From the NCBI GenBank assembly GCA_029204225.1, contig CM055096.1, positions 35,300,390 to 35,364,389 of the forward strand: a DNA stretch of 64,000 bases, given 5' to 3'. The notes beneath the pieces were generated by a model, which was not told the origin of the DNA, ran no database searches, and was given only the letters and a program-made list of their open reading frames with translations. Positions 34,731 through 46,558 of this stretch are shown in pieces. The first letter of the stretch is position 1. Every line of letters starts with the position of its first letter. Source of the stretch: Diphasiastrum complanatum. Its lineage: Eukaryota; Streptophyta; Lycopodiopsida; Lycopodiales; Lycopodiaceae. Position numbers and translations under genes: made by a program.

Positions 34731-35156
34731 TATTCACACCACAAAACTGTTAATTTTTGGTTGTACACCTGATATCGGTACGACGCGCAGGTGCACGACT
34801 GCTCGAGATTCTCTTTACCTCTAGCGCGTCGCTCCGATATTGGTACTGATATGCTATATTTGTATGATGCGCGGATGTACGACTACTCAAGATTTTTCCT
34901 ACCTCTTGCAATCTCCCCCAATCAACAAATTTTCAATCTGTCTAATCCTGCACTGGCCTTTTTTTATGCCTCCGGGACTGTGCTTTCGTTCCCCACTGAT
35001 GATTGTGAGCTCTAACCCTACAAAATACACCAAAGAAGAATTTCTTCCAACCGATTTTGTCTCTCCAAGCTTTCACCTCCCATGAAGGACTTTCTCACTT
35101 CATTGCGGAGCGTGTGACAAGCTGTATCCACTGATCAGGCATGCAAGACTATCGCT

Positions 35157-35168
35157 GCTCTGATACCA
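35157..35168 (-). promoter_or_regulatory. Primer-binding site of copia B
   Basis: The minus strand reads TGGTATCAGAGC and directly abuts the LTR at 35169. An imperfect duplication of about 80 bases (34780-34910) lies in the leader between gag and this site. Confidence 0.9.
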
Positions 35169-35430
35169 TGTCAAGAATTAGATATGCAACATCAAGCATT
35201 CACCATAAGCAATCACCACAAGAAGGCGGAAGAAGAACACGCATTGTCACTCTATCACACTAACTCATACATCATGTAAAATGTACAAATAAACCCTGAA
35301 CCCTGATAGAGAGAGAAAACCTACGAGTAGACTAATAGACTAGCCTACGACTATTGACAAATGGTCACAGCTGTCAACATTAATGTGCATCGTAAACAGT
35401 AACAATGAAGTTTATCATTGATTTCTATTA
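35169..35430 (-). repeat. 5' LTR of copia B (inverted)
   Basis: Reverse complement of the LTR at 38675-38923 with small differences. The outer terminal dinucleotide is decayed. GAGAA (minus strand) lies just outside at 35431-35435. Confidence 0.9.
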
Positions 35431-35435
35431 TTCTC

Positions 35436-36054
35436 AATCAAATTGGCTGGAAATTGGCTCAGATTCAAAATAAGACTGAGATCTACAATCCTCTAAAATA
35501 ACAGCCATAAAATTTGGCCAAAAGTACAACCAAAAGTGGAGAAAAATAGACTGCAAAAACTATAACTAACTAAAACTGGAAAGAAACCACTAAAATGGCC
35601 ATAACTTGAACCACCATTCCTATCAAGAAAGCTCTCAAAGATAAGCTTCAAGATCTCTTAAAACTCAAAAATTATCAAAATGAACAAAAGCCTCCAAATT
35701 TAGCACGTCCTTGGCTGTTTATACTGGTCATTTGTGCCTCTCCTACAAGTTTGGGGCCTTATTTGGCTAATTTGGGCCTTACAACCTTACACATTCACAA
35801 ATGTAGCGAGGTTGTTCAAGCCTCTTTATTAACAGTTCCAATGACTAGTTCTAGTCTAATTTAGCTCCATGGCTATATTTAGCTATTCACGTTTGAAATT
35901 AAGTCCATAGTTTTTTCTTTGGTGAATACTATTTTCTATTTCAAGATTTTTCCAGCACGTTTGTTGATCGCTGATCTAGGGTCAGATGCAACCTACTTTG
36001 GTTCTATGTCTGCTCATCTGATACCTGTAGGAATCACAGAACTCAGACAGCTGA
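35436..36054. other. Displaced flank of copia B
   Basis: AT-rich, no gene recognised. By the inversion model this was the upstream neighbour of the B insertion. Confidence 0.5.
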
Positions 36055-36278
36055 AATATTCGAAGAACGACTGTATTGGGCTTCCTACTGATCTTCATCC
36101 ATTTGTAATGACTTAAGGGTAACCATTCATGTTCTCTTTTCACATTCGAATGTTAAGTTCAGTTATTTGAAGATCATTGAAGACTTGGTCAGCTTCAACG
36201 ACTTTAAAGATTTTGTACAAGTATGTAGAAATACACTATGTTTACAATAGTATGCAGAAATGAATTAATTGTCGCACA
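36055..36278 (+). repeat. Displaced piece of LTR E'
   Basis: Matches the reverse complement of 50960-51190 (landmarks GAAGAACG, GGGTAACCA, CATTGAAGACTTGG, GTAGAAATACACTA). It is in the opposite orientation to the rest of LTR E' at 31992-33153. Confidence 0.7.
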
Positions 36279-36960
36279 GTGTGGACCAATACAAATAGGT
36301 CCATTAGTGGTTGTTACTATTTTGTCACATTCATTGATGACTGTAGCAGACATATCTAGATTTATTTCATAAACAAGAAATCTGATGCTTTTGCCAAGTT
36401 TAGAGAGTTCAAGGCTCTAGTTGAAAAACAAACAAGTTGTTATATTAAGACCCTCAGATCAGATGGTGGTGGTGAGTATTTTTCAACAGAGTTTATAAAG
36501 GATCAGAGGATCAAGAGACAAACCACTACACCCTATTCACCACAATAGAACGGAGTTGTAGAACGGAAAAACAGATCCATTGTGGAGATGGCTAGGGCAA
36601 TGCTTAAGAGCAAGGGTTTGTCAAATACTTTTTGGATAGAAGCATGCAACACAGCTACTCATATCTTGAATTGGTGTCCTACGAAGTCCGTGGAGGATAA
36701 GACACCTTACGAAGCTTTTACTGGAAAGAAACCTAATGTTTCTCATTTACGAATATTTGGTTGTGATGCTTACGCTCATGTACCTGATGAAAAATGAAAG
36801 AAGCTGGAGGCAAAAGCTGTTAAGTGTATTCTCCTTGGATATGATGAAAGAACCAAGGCATACACGATGTATGACACAGATGCACAAAAGATCGTGATTT
36901 CCAGAGATGCTACTTTTGATGAGATGGGTCAAAATGATCAAATAAAATTGACAATTGATC
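36279..36960 (+). pseudogene. Copia B integrase (upright half)
   Basis: Starts at the CGPIQIG equivalent, then YFVTFIDDCSRHIWIYF (first Asp), TLRSDGGGEYF (second Asp) and, after a CAG-to-TAG change, NGVVERKNRSIVEMARAML (Glu) and HLRIFGCDAYAHVP. Stops occur at about 36547 and 36797. Confidence 0.85.
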
Positions 36961-37886
36961 CCTATGATGATAAAGCTAAAGTGCAAGTGAAGAAAGAAGT
37001 TGGTGTCGATATGGAAGAGCCAATGGAAAAAGACAAGGTCAGTAATGAAATTCCTAGGAGAGTGCCTAAGTGGTACTTGTCAGTAACAAGTGATGCTAAT
37101 AAGGGAGATAGTGAGCAGGGAGAGCTTAGAAGATCAAGTAGAAATCAAAAACCTCCTACAAGATTAGAGATGAATCTAGCCCTAATGGGTTCTGTGCTCA
37201 AATCTCAAGAGCCAAAAACTTTTGATAAAGCAAAGGAGCACAAGGAGTGGCGTGAAGCTATGGAAACATAAATGGAAGCTATATCAAAAAATAGGACGTG
37301 GAACTTGGTTGAGCTACCTGATGGTAAGATGCCTATCACTTGCAAATGTATATACAAGATCAAATATGGAGCTGATGGGCAACTCAACAAGTATAAAGCA
37401 CGGTTGGTTGCGAGAGGATTTGAGCAGCATGAAGGTATTGATTTTGAAGAAACCTTTGCACCCGTAGCTAAGATGGTAACTGGAGTGCTTGATGAAGAGG
37501 TGTACTTAGTACAACCTCAAGGATTTGTTGAGCCAGGGAGAGAGCATCTCGTTTGTAAGCTCAACAAAGCCATTTATGGATTGAAGCAAGCACCACAGGC
37601 GTGGTACTCTTGCATTGATAAACACTTCAAGCGAAGGAGAATGATAAAGAGTGATGTTGATCCTAATCTTTACATTCTAAGGCAAGATTCAGATATAGTG
37701 TTCATTGTGTTGTACGTGAATGATTTGATTATTACAGGAAGTAATGAGAGCTTAATTGATGAAATAAAATCAGATCTTTCCAAAGCTTTTGACATGAGTG
37801 ATCTAGGATTGATGCACTATTGTCTTGGCATTGAAGTATGGCAAAACGAAGACATGGTCTTTCTTACACAAAGCAAATATGCATGA
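36961..37886 (+). pseudogene. Copia B reverse transcriptase, two active-site lesions
   Basis: LRRSSRNQKPPTRLEMNLAL precedes RT. RT shows [74 protein letters not shown] and LGIEVW. About 26 residues between FAPVAKM and GVLDEEVY, containing the first catalytic Asp, are deleted. The YVDD box reads YVND. The copy could not polymerise DNA. Confidence 0.9.
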
Positions 37887-38640
37887 TATTTGCTTTATAA
37901 GTTCAATATGCAAGATTGTAAGCCTTTGAGTACACCTATGGATGTCAACATGAAGCTTACTGCATATGATGAATCTGAGAAAGTGGATGCTTATTTGTAT
38001 AGACAACTGGTGGGTAGTTTAATTTATTTGACACACACACGACCTGATATTTCTTATGTTGTTGGTGTTGTTAGTCAATTTATGCAAGATCCTAGTCAAA
38101 CACACTGGAAGTCTGCTAAACGTATTCTCAGATACATTCGAGGGACATTGAATTTTGGTTTGAAGTATGTTCAGCCTGAAGTGCCAATGTTGGTAGGTTA
38201 TACAGATGCCAATTGGGCAAGTAATATTGCCATGACAGAAGATCTGCCAGTGGTCATACATTCAGTTATGGTACAGCTACAATTTCATGGAGCAGCAAAA
38301 AGCAACCTACAGTAGCCTTATCATCGACGGAAGCTGAATATCGAGCACTCAGCAATGCTACACAAGAAGCAGTATGGTTACGAAGATTGCTTGTGGATTT
38401 AGGTCACCCACAGGTGGATGCAGCTTCTATATCTTGCAATAATTGAAGTTGCATTCACCTTGCCAAAAATCCAGTTTTACATGCTCGAACCAAGCACATC
38501 GAAATACACTACCATTTTGTTCGAGAGAAAATTCTTGATGGAGCCATTGATCTTGTTTTCTGTAAATCTGAAGATCAAATGGCAGATTTTACTAAGTCAT
38601 TAGGTAGATGTAAATTTGAGAGGTTTCGTACTCTATTAGG
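37887..38640 (+). pseudogene. Copia B RNase H
   Basis: QLVGSLIYLTHTRPDISYVVG, SQTHWKSAKRILRYIRGTL and GYTDANWAS are in one frame. [26 protein letters not shown] follows in another after a shift near 38225. The tail runs to a polypurine tract GAGGGAGAG at 38666-38674. Confidence 0.85.
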
Positions 38641-38674
38641 GATAGAAAAATGTAATTTTATCATTGAGGGAGAG

Positions 38675-38923
38675 TGTTAGAAATCAATGATAAACTTCAT
38701 TGTTACTGTTTACGATGCACATTAATGTTGACAACTGTGACCAACTGTCAATAGCCGTAGGCAAGCTATTAGTCTTCTCTCTCTATCAGGGTTCAGGGTT
38801 TATTTGTACATTTTACATTCTGTATGAGTTAGTGTGATAGAGTGACAGTGTGTGTTCCTCTTCCGCCTTCTTGTGGTGATTGCTTATGGTGAATGCTTGA
38901 TGTTGCATATCTAATTCTTGACA
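38675..38923 (+). repeat. 3' LTR of copia B
   Basis: TGTTAGAAATC...ATTCTTGACA, directly after the polypurine tract. The target duplication GAGAA follows at 38924-38928. Confidence 0.92.
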
Positions 38924-38928
38924 GAGAA

Positions 38929-39879
38929 TTGACAAAGTTATGACAATTCTTGTGAAAGAGGTCAAATCCTAGATTTGGGAGAGAAGCACTTGAACTTCTC
39001 ATTTTTGAGTTTAGTTTCCTTGGAAAAAATTTTCAGTCTTTTCATTCTAAAGTTTCGCAGTTTCATTAAAAAAAAAAAAAATCCCGCGCTTTTCCCTCCA
39101 TCGCGATCTTTCCTTTGCTGCCATTCGATTGAAGTTGGTGAGATTCGGTTGATAGAAAGGTTTCGGTTGATGATAGTTGAAGACTCGGTTGATGCAGAGT
39201 GTCAGGTTGATCGTCATTTCCATTTCCTTGGCTGATCCTAGAATATTCGCCCTCTATCCCCACTTATGTGCCCGAAAAAAGAATTTGGTTTTGTCTAAAT
39301 TTTTTAGGGTTTGTGTTTCTTCCTTGAGCACATGGGAGATTCATCCATGTAACCGAAAGAAAAAAAATACTGTCAAATTCCAAGATTTTTTTTACGATTT
39401 TAGTTTCTTCAACGGTCCAATGATTCATGAAAACCAAAATTTTTGTTGTAGGCCCCTTATTCTAAGTTTGTTTAATAGGTAGTCTCTTCTAATTTTTGGA
39501 GCCCCACATTTTTTTCGTTTCATGTCGGATTTCAATACAGTCAAAAGCAAAAGTGATCAGATCACTGAGCTTGCGCTTCGCAACCAACTATACTTTTGTA
39601 ATCATTTTGTTAGTTCTTGTTTTTAACCCTTCTTCTAAGTTCCTATATTAACAATCTATATTTGAATTCTGTGAATCATCGTATCTCATCTATTTGAGCT
39701 CGGATTGATATACAAAATCTAACTTCTTCAGAATTTGTTTGTATTTGCTCTAATTGAAAACCCATGCCTTTTGTCACTACTTAACTGCACCTTGCTAAAT
39801 CTAGTTTTTATACCATTTCAAAGTTCGTCCCAAGTTTGCAATCTATAGTTACAAATTTGGTTATTCCACATATATTCCA
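38929..39879 (+). other. Leader-like region before the acidic ORF
   Basis: No ORF is convincing. T-rich with an A(13) run at about 39067. By position it would be the 5' flank or leader of the acidic ORF; no splice site is claimed. Confidence 0.35.
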
Positions 39880-40417
39880 ATGGATTGGGATTATGAACAA
39901 GACGATGACAATCAGTCATACTGTGATGACAATTATGACAATGATGTGGAGGAATATTGGGATCAAAGTGACGATTACATCACAGATTATGACCAAGGTG
40001 ACGACATCGCTGATGATGATCAGTATCAAGACCAGAACAACAATTTTGCTAATGATGAACAGTATCAGAACTACAATGACACTTCCGAACTTGACATTTC
40101 TCTGAAGATTTCAACAACGATAAGCAAAACGAAGAACAACATGAACCAGTCAATGAAGATCGCTCTACAGATGAAGCAGTGGAACCATTCGATGGTCAGG
40201 ATGAGCTAGAGTTCAATGGTGATTATCAAGGTCAAGATCAATTCCAATTTCCTACTGAAGATCAGTTTGAAGCGATAAGTGCAGATGAGTAACAACAGGT
40301 GCAATGTGGAACAGAAGATCACTACGAGCCCATGGATCAATTCTATGATCTTGAAGAACTCAAAATATGACATCACCATAGTGCAGAACAATATTTTAAT
40401 CATAATGAAGATGATAA
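39880..40417 (+). pseudogene. Unidentified acidic D/N/Q/E-rich ORF, 5' part
   Basis: From ATG 39880 the product is extremely rich in D, N, Q, E and Y (MDWDYEQDDDNQSYCDD... GDDIADDDQYQDQNNNF). After one frame shift near 40090 it continues acidic (FNNDKQNEEQHEPVNEDRS) to the insertion point of copia C at 40417. Coding resumes in the same register after the target duplication at 46559. The family is unknown; it may be a gene or an element ORF. Confidence 0.5.
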
Positions 40418-41514
40418 TGATGACGAATCTGCAGCTTGAAAATACAAATTCTAGCCAGAGATTTGGTGACAAACTGATAAAAGGTCTCTTGAACGATTCA
40501 TGAAACTTTCGCAAACTCGAATTATTTATGCTCAAGAATAATTCATGTTGGATCAATCAGGCTCTATAACACAACAAACTCGAATTATTTCTGTTCGAGA
40601 ATAATTCGTGCTAGATCAATAAGGCTCTATAACGCAACAAAACAAAATGAGACGAAATTTAGACAAAAACAAAACAAAGCAAAACTTAAGTGAGCTCTGA
40701 AATTGATTTACGCTGGAAGCATTGAGACCACAAAATGAAGCAAAACGAAACACGAGAATAAAATTAGTTCGTCAGGAATTCAGATATGACTGGCTATGTC
40801 ATTTCTACAATCCTTCATAGTGTAGCCAGACACTGCTGATCTACGTTAACGAATTAATATGGCATTCACCAAATCAGACCAATTTGCGGAATTGAATAAA
40901 CAAGTGAATTAGACACACGAATAATATAAGACAAAAATACATTCGAGATCATACAATCATATAGATTAACATGTGCATAATAGCTACAATATTATCTATT
41001 GATCTTCTGATTTTTCGAGCACCACATGATAGATCCACGCAGTGCATTCGCATGAGAGAAATACAGTTTTCTCACGAATAATGTCTCGCTTAGTAGCGGA
41101 CTTTTGGATCTACAGATCTTCTACAAAATTGTCTTGCTCACAGGCGGACATGGATTTGGTATATTTTAGTCTTCTGTATATTGTGTTATGCATCAAAACG
41201 GAAAGTATATAGTTTGCAAACTTTTTCGTGTCGTGTCGTGTAACTTCCAGATCAGAAAGATTAAACATCTACAACTAATCTCGAATTACAAGAGTGACAG
41301 ATTAGCCACGATCCATATTACTTCTGCTGATGTCATGACATTTGATCAAATATGTGTACCCCATGGTACTTGGCTGATCTTCTTGGTCAGTTGAGGAGCA
41401 CGAATGATTTCGTTTCGTGTCGTGTCGTGTCATGTCATGTCGTGTAGCCTTTTGTCAAAAATTTAGAATTGAAAGCTAGCAAAGCTTTGACATTAGAAAC
41501 ATTTTGTTTCTTCA
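40418..41514 (-). repeat. 3' LTR of copia C, 1,097 bp
   Basis: TGATGACGAATC...TTTCTTCA. About 190 bases longer than its partner near the left end. The extra part includes a 63-base unit repeated in tandem (40513-40575 and 40576-40638), each with a GAATTATT/AATAATTC hairpin. A TCGTG/TCATG pentamer run lies at about 41413-41447. Confidence 0.9.
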
Positions 41515-43399
41515 GCTCCCTCTCAAAGCATGATAGCTTGACGATTCCAAGACTGCTCCTCTGTTTTTCGAATAGACCTTTGTCTAAGGCCTTTGTGAAG
41601 ATGTCAGCTACCATCTCCTTTGTTGAGTGAAACACAAGGTCTTTTGTCAGATGTATTGCAGAGGTGTTGTCCATATGCAAAACCAGAGGTTCATTCCTTG
41701 ATTAATTCGTCAAGGAACTATCTGAGCCAAATTATTCCGTTGGCCATCTTTGCTGCTGCAACGTACTCTAGGATGACTGAGCCACAATGGTCTGCTTCTT
41801 GCTGACCCAAAGAATTGCTGCTCCCGACGCAATGGTGCATCCTCCCGAGACACTCTTACAGTCATCCTTGAGGAATGCCCAGCTAGCATCATTGTAGGAA
41901 AGCATTTCGAACCTTGCATCACGACAATAACACGAACCAAAATCTTTTGTTAATTGAAGATATTGCAAAATTTGAATTGCAATCTTCCAATGTGTCGAAC
42001 TTGGATTCGTGCAGAATTGGCTCATCCTAAACATAGCATAAGCAATGTCAGGACGTGTGTTATCTGTAAGGTACATCAACGACCCTATCAATTTCTTGTA
42101 TGGTGTGAGCTGCATCAATTCTCTCTCTTCTTTAGTCCTCGAACAATTTTCGTTCGTCAGTACTGTTCTTGCAAGCATTGGAGTATTCGCTCCTTTGCAA
42201 TTCAGCATCTCGAAATCTTCTAGGATTTTTTGGGTATATCTGGACTGATGAAGGTACAGCTTACCTCCCTCATAGTCCCTATCAATCTATAAGCCAAGGT
42301 AACACATGGCTTCTCCCATATCTACAATCTCAAAATGTTTCGAGATATCACTCTTCACTTCAGCAACAAGTTTCTCACTCTTATAGAGTATGAGAGTGTC
42401 ATCCACATACACAGCCACAATGATGATCTTCCCATCTGTAATTCTAATATAGACATTAAAAATAACCATTAGTGGCTTGAATCCCAAGGATTTCATGGCT
42501 TGATCCTTCTCCTTGTACCATTGTCGAGTTGATTGCTTCAGACCATAGATACTTCTATGCATTCTACATGCATAAGTAGGAAGTGAATTCGAGATATATC
42601 CTGGGGGTTGATCCATGTAGACCTCCTCGTCCAACTCACCATGCAAGAAGGCTGTCTTCTTGTCCACAATGTGAATCTTGAGGTCATAAGCAACTACATA
42701 TGCAAATAGTAAACATAGGGACGAATGTTTCATGACAGGAGAGAAGGTCTCAGAATAGTCAATACCATATCTGTGGGAGAATCCCTTCGCTACAAGTCTT
42801 GCCTTATACTTTCAGACATCTCCATCTAGTCCATACTTTAGCTTGTATACTCATTTGCATTTAACAGTCTTTCGCTTAACTAGTAATGGTTGTAATGTCC
42901 ATGGTTGGTTCTTTCTCATGGATTCTATTTTCTCGTTCATGGCTTGGATCCATTTGTCCTTCTCTGGACATTCAATTGCCTCCTTGAATGTCTGTGGCTC
43001 GTCACTGAATCCACAGAACTCTTCTGATGTAGAAGCAGAGCTGCTTGACACATATCTTGCTGGCACTTTTCATTGTCTTATTGATCTTCTAGGAGATCCT
43101 CTTGGAACTACAATGCCTTTGCCTTTGTCTGCTCTGCTATGTCCGGAACCATCTTGGTTTATAGGTACTGTAGCAGAAGGTTGCCTCTTGAATCTTTCAT
43201 CTTCTAATTCATCACTCGAATGCGAAGCAACATGAACTTTTTTGTCTTCGTGTTCATCCTCTACTCCCTCTATCATAGTAGGCAGATCATAGTACTGTCT
43301 TTCAAGAACTCCATAGCTGACAAGATCATCATTGGCCATCGGTTTGCTCTCATCAAATCTGACATCCCTGATTGTCTTCATAGTGTTCGTCTCTGGCAT
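41435..43399 (-). pseudogene. Copia C reverse transcriptase and RNase H
   Basis: From 43399: a DE-rich linker, FCGFSDEPQTFKEAIECPEKDKW, then LKIHIVDKKTAFLHGELDEEVYMDQPPGY (first Asp box), GLKQSTRQWY and AVYVDDTLILYKS (active site intact). RNase H has LIGSLMYLTDNTRPDIAYAM, SSTHWKIAIQILQYL and DIFTKALDKGLFEKQ. The last ORF crosses the polypurine tract and ends inside the LTR. Frame breaks lie near 43068, 42790, 42250 and 41700. Confidence 0.88.
41515..41524 (-). promoter_or_regulatory. Polypurine tract of copia C
   Basis: The minus strand reads GAGAGGGAGC directly before the LTR start TGAAGAAAC. It is read through by the RNase H ORF. Confidence 0.8.
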
Positions 43400-43591
43400 G
43401 TAGACTATGTAGTATGACGAATTATTGTCATATCCTACAAGTTATCGATATTCAGCTTTCTCATCAAGCTTCTTTCAAAGCTTGTCAGAAATATGTGCAT
43501 AAGCTACACAGCCAAAGATTTGGATGTGAATCAGATTGGATTTTCTATCCCACTATAATTTGTGTGGTGTCGTGTGAGGAACACCAGACTT

Positions 43592-44455
43592 TCATGTCCT
43601 ATTCTGAATGTATATAGTTGTAGCTACTGCTTCAGCCCACAGTACTCTTGGAGATTTCAAGTAGGACATCATGCATTTGACAGCTTCCATAAGGGTCCTA
43701 TTCTTTCTTTCTACAACATCGTTGTGCTGTGGTGTGTAAGATGCAGTCTTTCTGTGAATGATGCCATGATCATTGCAGTAATTAGTGGACCAATTCAAGA
43801 TGTATTCTCCACCTCGATCTGTTCTGATCTGCTTCACTTTACTACCAGTGCATCTCTCTTCCCAATTCACATACTCTGTGAATTTGTCAAATGCTTCTGA
43901 TTTATTATGAATAAAATACACTCTGGCAAATTTACTTTAATCATCAATAAAGGTAATGTGATATTTTGAGCCTCCTACTGAGATCACATTGAAAGGTCCA
44001 CAGATGTCAGAATGCACTAACTCCAGAATCTTGGTCGTTCTATTGACAAATAGAGTGCATGACAGCTTGCCTTTCAGACATGCATCACAGGTGGTCAAAC
44101 TGTTCGCATTCAAGATGTTCACCCCTGGAATTGCTCCATGATGACTTGCTTGGTATAGTGCCATTGAATTCATATGGCAAAGTCTCCTATGCCATAGAGT
44201 GTCTGGCGAATCATCATGAGTCTGGTGCACTTGATCTGTAGGCAGGCATACCTTCAAGTGATATAGATTGTCTTTTCTTCTTCCTTGAGTGATCATGGTA
44301 CTGGTACTTGCATCAACAACGTTGCATGTTTCGTTTGAGAATGTCACACGCATCCCTGCATTAGCTATTCTTGCCCAAAAAGCAAGTCCTACTACAGTGT
44401 AGGCACAAACATAACATCTTCGAGTCGACTGTCTCTGCCATTCGTGTTGAGCCAC
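43592..44455 (-). pseudogene. Copia C integrase
   Basis: LWHRRLCHMNSMALYQ and CDACLKGKLSCTLF (zinc part), LVHSDICGPFNVISVGGSKY, FIDD, then QIRTDRGGEYILN and SYTPQHNDVVERKNRTLME (second and third acidic residues). A stop lies near 43935. 43400-43591 holds a degraded core-to-RT linker. Confidence 0.88.
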
Positions 44456-44544
44456 AGTGAACCAATACCATTCACTTGGTGTTTGGATCCATCTCCAAGA
44501 ACAATGAATCTTGATGGATCTGCACTTCGAAAATCAGACATGAT

Positions 44545-44769
44545 TCATCTTGATGTGACGAAGTATGAAGTAGCTCCTGAGTCTAGGATTACCTCATGTG
44601 TGTCAAGTGTTGACGTTGCACATACGTCTGCACAGATGTAGGCGGTTGAAGTATTTCTGTTTGATCTCTCTTTGCCCATTTTTGAGCTCTCTGGCTCCTC
44701 GACATAACACTCAATTTTTGGATTGAGCCAACACGAATCGACTGTATGCCCTTCGCGTTTGCATCTCAT
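44545..44769 (-). pseudogene. Copia C zinc knuckle and protease
   Basis: CKREGHTVDSC keeps the last three ligands of a CCHC knuckle; EVILDSGATSYFV is the protease active site. Overlaps the end of gag by four bases in another frame. Confidence 0.8.
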
Positions 44770-45542
44770 GTAGGCCTTCTTGTCTCCACTTTGTTGTTTC
44801 GACCTTTCTTTATTCTTCCATTTGCCTTTGCTGCTTCCCTATGCTTGCTGATCACAATCCTACTTTCGATCTGACTCCTCTTAGGTTTTGATTGTTTCTT
44901 TGTCTTTTTTTTGTTGCTATAGAGAGCTTGGTCAGAACCATCCTTGTGATCAAGGTGCTCTCTAGCCTCAACTTTCTCTCGAATCTCGACAATTGTCTTT
45001 TCGAGTGTCATTGTAGGATCCTTTGCTAGCAGGGTTCTGGTTGTCTGGAAGGATCTTGGTAAGGCTCTCAACAGATAAGTGAGCTGCTTATCTGCTGACA
45101 ATGCATTTTCTGTTCCAAAATTGTGTAGTGACAGGAATAGATCCTTCATCTTCCTAACGAAAGAAGTGAGGTCTTTGCCATCCCACTGTAGGTTCGTCAG
45201 CTGATCTTCAAGCATTATTATCTGACTGCGTGATTTCGTTTGAAATCTTGTGAGTAGTATATCCCACATCTCTTTTACTTTAGAGAGTGTAGCCAGGTCA
45301 AGTATCAGGCTATCCTCGATGGATGATGATAACAAGGCTATTGCCTTGTCATTCTTCTCCCTCCATTCACGTAGCTCCTTGCTTGTCGTCGTAGGCATCT
45401 CCTCGGTGCCATCAACCTAGGGGAATAATCCTTCACCTTTTGAAATCAGCGAGGTCTTAACTTTCTATGCAAGGAAGTTAGATCCTGATGAATCCAAAAC
45501 TGTACAGGTTTTGGATTGTATGTTGTTGATTGAATCCATTGC
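44766..45542 (-). pseudogene. gag: Copia C gag
   Basis: Likely start ATG at 45542-45540 (MDSINNIQ), two stops before 45398, then 210 open codons: LREWREKNDKAIALLSSSI, VKEMWDILLTRFQTKSRSQI, MLEDQLTNLQWDGKDLTSFV, LLRALPRSFQTTRTLLAKDP. This is a typical copia gag helical domain, ending in a K/R-rich tail. Confidence 0.85.
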
Positions 45543-45635
45543 TCCGAATTTGTGTTCTCACTTGTTAATGGTTGTTTGTTTGAATGCTTAGCCCCTTTGA
45601 TCTGATAGCTTTTCGGCTATGTCAGACTACGACAA

Positions 45636-45650
45636 GGTACTCTCATACCA
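45636..45650 (-). promoter_or_regulatory. Primer-binding site of copia C
   Basis: The minus strand reads TGGTATGAGAGTACC, one or two changes from the tRNA-iMet site, next to the LTR end at 45652. Confidence 0.8.
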
Positions 45651-45651
45651 C

Positions 45652-46558
45652 TAATGACGAATCTGCACCCTGAAAATGAAACGAAATGAAATGAAATCTA
45701 GATGAAAACGAAACGAAACGAAGCAAAACTTAAGTGAGCTCTGAAATTGATTTACACTGGAAGCATAGAGACCACGAAATGAAACGAAATGAAACATGAA
45801 GCGAACAAAATCAGTTCATCAAAAATTTAGATATGACTGCTGGTCACTGTCGGCTATGTCATTCCTACAATCCTTCAGAGTGTAGTCAGACACTGCTGAT
45901 CTACGTTAATAAATTAATATGGCATTCAACAAATCAGACCAATGTGTGGAATTGAATAAACAAGTGAATCAGACACATGAATAATATCAGACATAAATAC
46001 ATTCAAGATCATACAATCATACTAATTAACATGTACATAACAACTACAATATTATCTATTGATCTTTTGATTTTTTGAACACCGCATGACAGATCTACGC
46101 TGTGCATTGGCATGAGAGAAATACAGTTCTCTCATGAATAATGTCTCGCTTACTAGCGGAAATCTGGATCTAGAGATCCTCTACAAAATTGTCTCACTCA
46201 CAGGCGGACATGTATTATGTATATTTTCGTCTTTAGTATATTGTATTATGCATCAAAACAGAAAGTATATAGTTCGCGAACTTTTTCGTATCACGTCGTG
46301 TAACTCTCAGATCAGAAAGATTAAACATCTACAACTAATCTCGAATTACAAGAGTGGCAGATTGGCCACAATCTAGATTACTTCTATTGATGTCATGACA
46401 TCTGATCAAATATGTGTACCCCATGGTACTTGGCTGATCTTCTTGGTCAGTTGAGGAGCACGAACGATTTCGTGTCATGTCATGTCGTATCGCCTTTTGT
46501 CAAAATTCAGAATTGAAAGCTAGCAAAGCTTTGACATTAGAAACATTTTGTTTCTTCA
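45652..46558 (-). repeat. 5' LTR of copia C, 907 bp
   Basis: Matches 40418-41514 without the 190-base insertion and with visible divergence. The inner terminal dinucleotide is decayed. Contains a GAAAC/GAAAT pentamer run at 45676-45725. Confidence 0.9.

Larger units (their letters stand above)
33154..36278. other. Inverted segment (about 3.1 kb) inside copia B and LTR E'
   Basis: The left breakpoint cuts B after the codons for His-Ser-Asp of the integrase approach (minus strand). The right breakpoint starts B again at Cys-Gly-Pro (plus strand), so the two coding ends are complementary. Flanking LTR E' sequence is likewise split between 33153 and 36278-36055 in opposite orientations. The B LTRs are flanked by GAGAA at 35431-35435 (read on the minus strand) and 38924-38928. 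All three observations are explained by one inversion after insertion. Confidence 0.8.
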
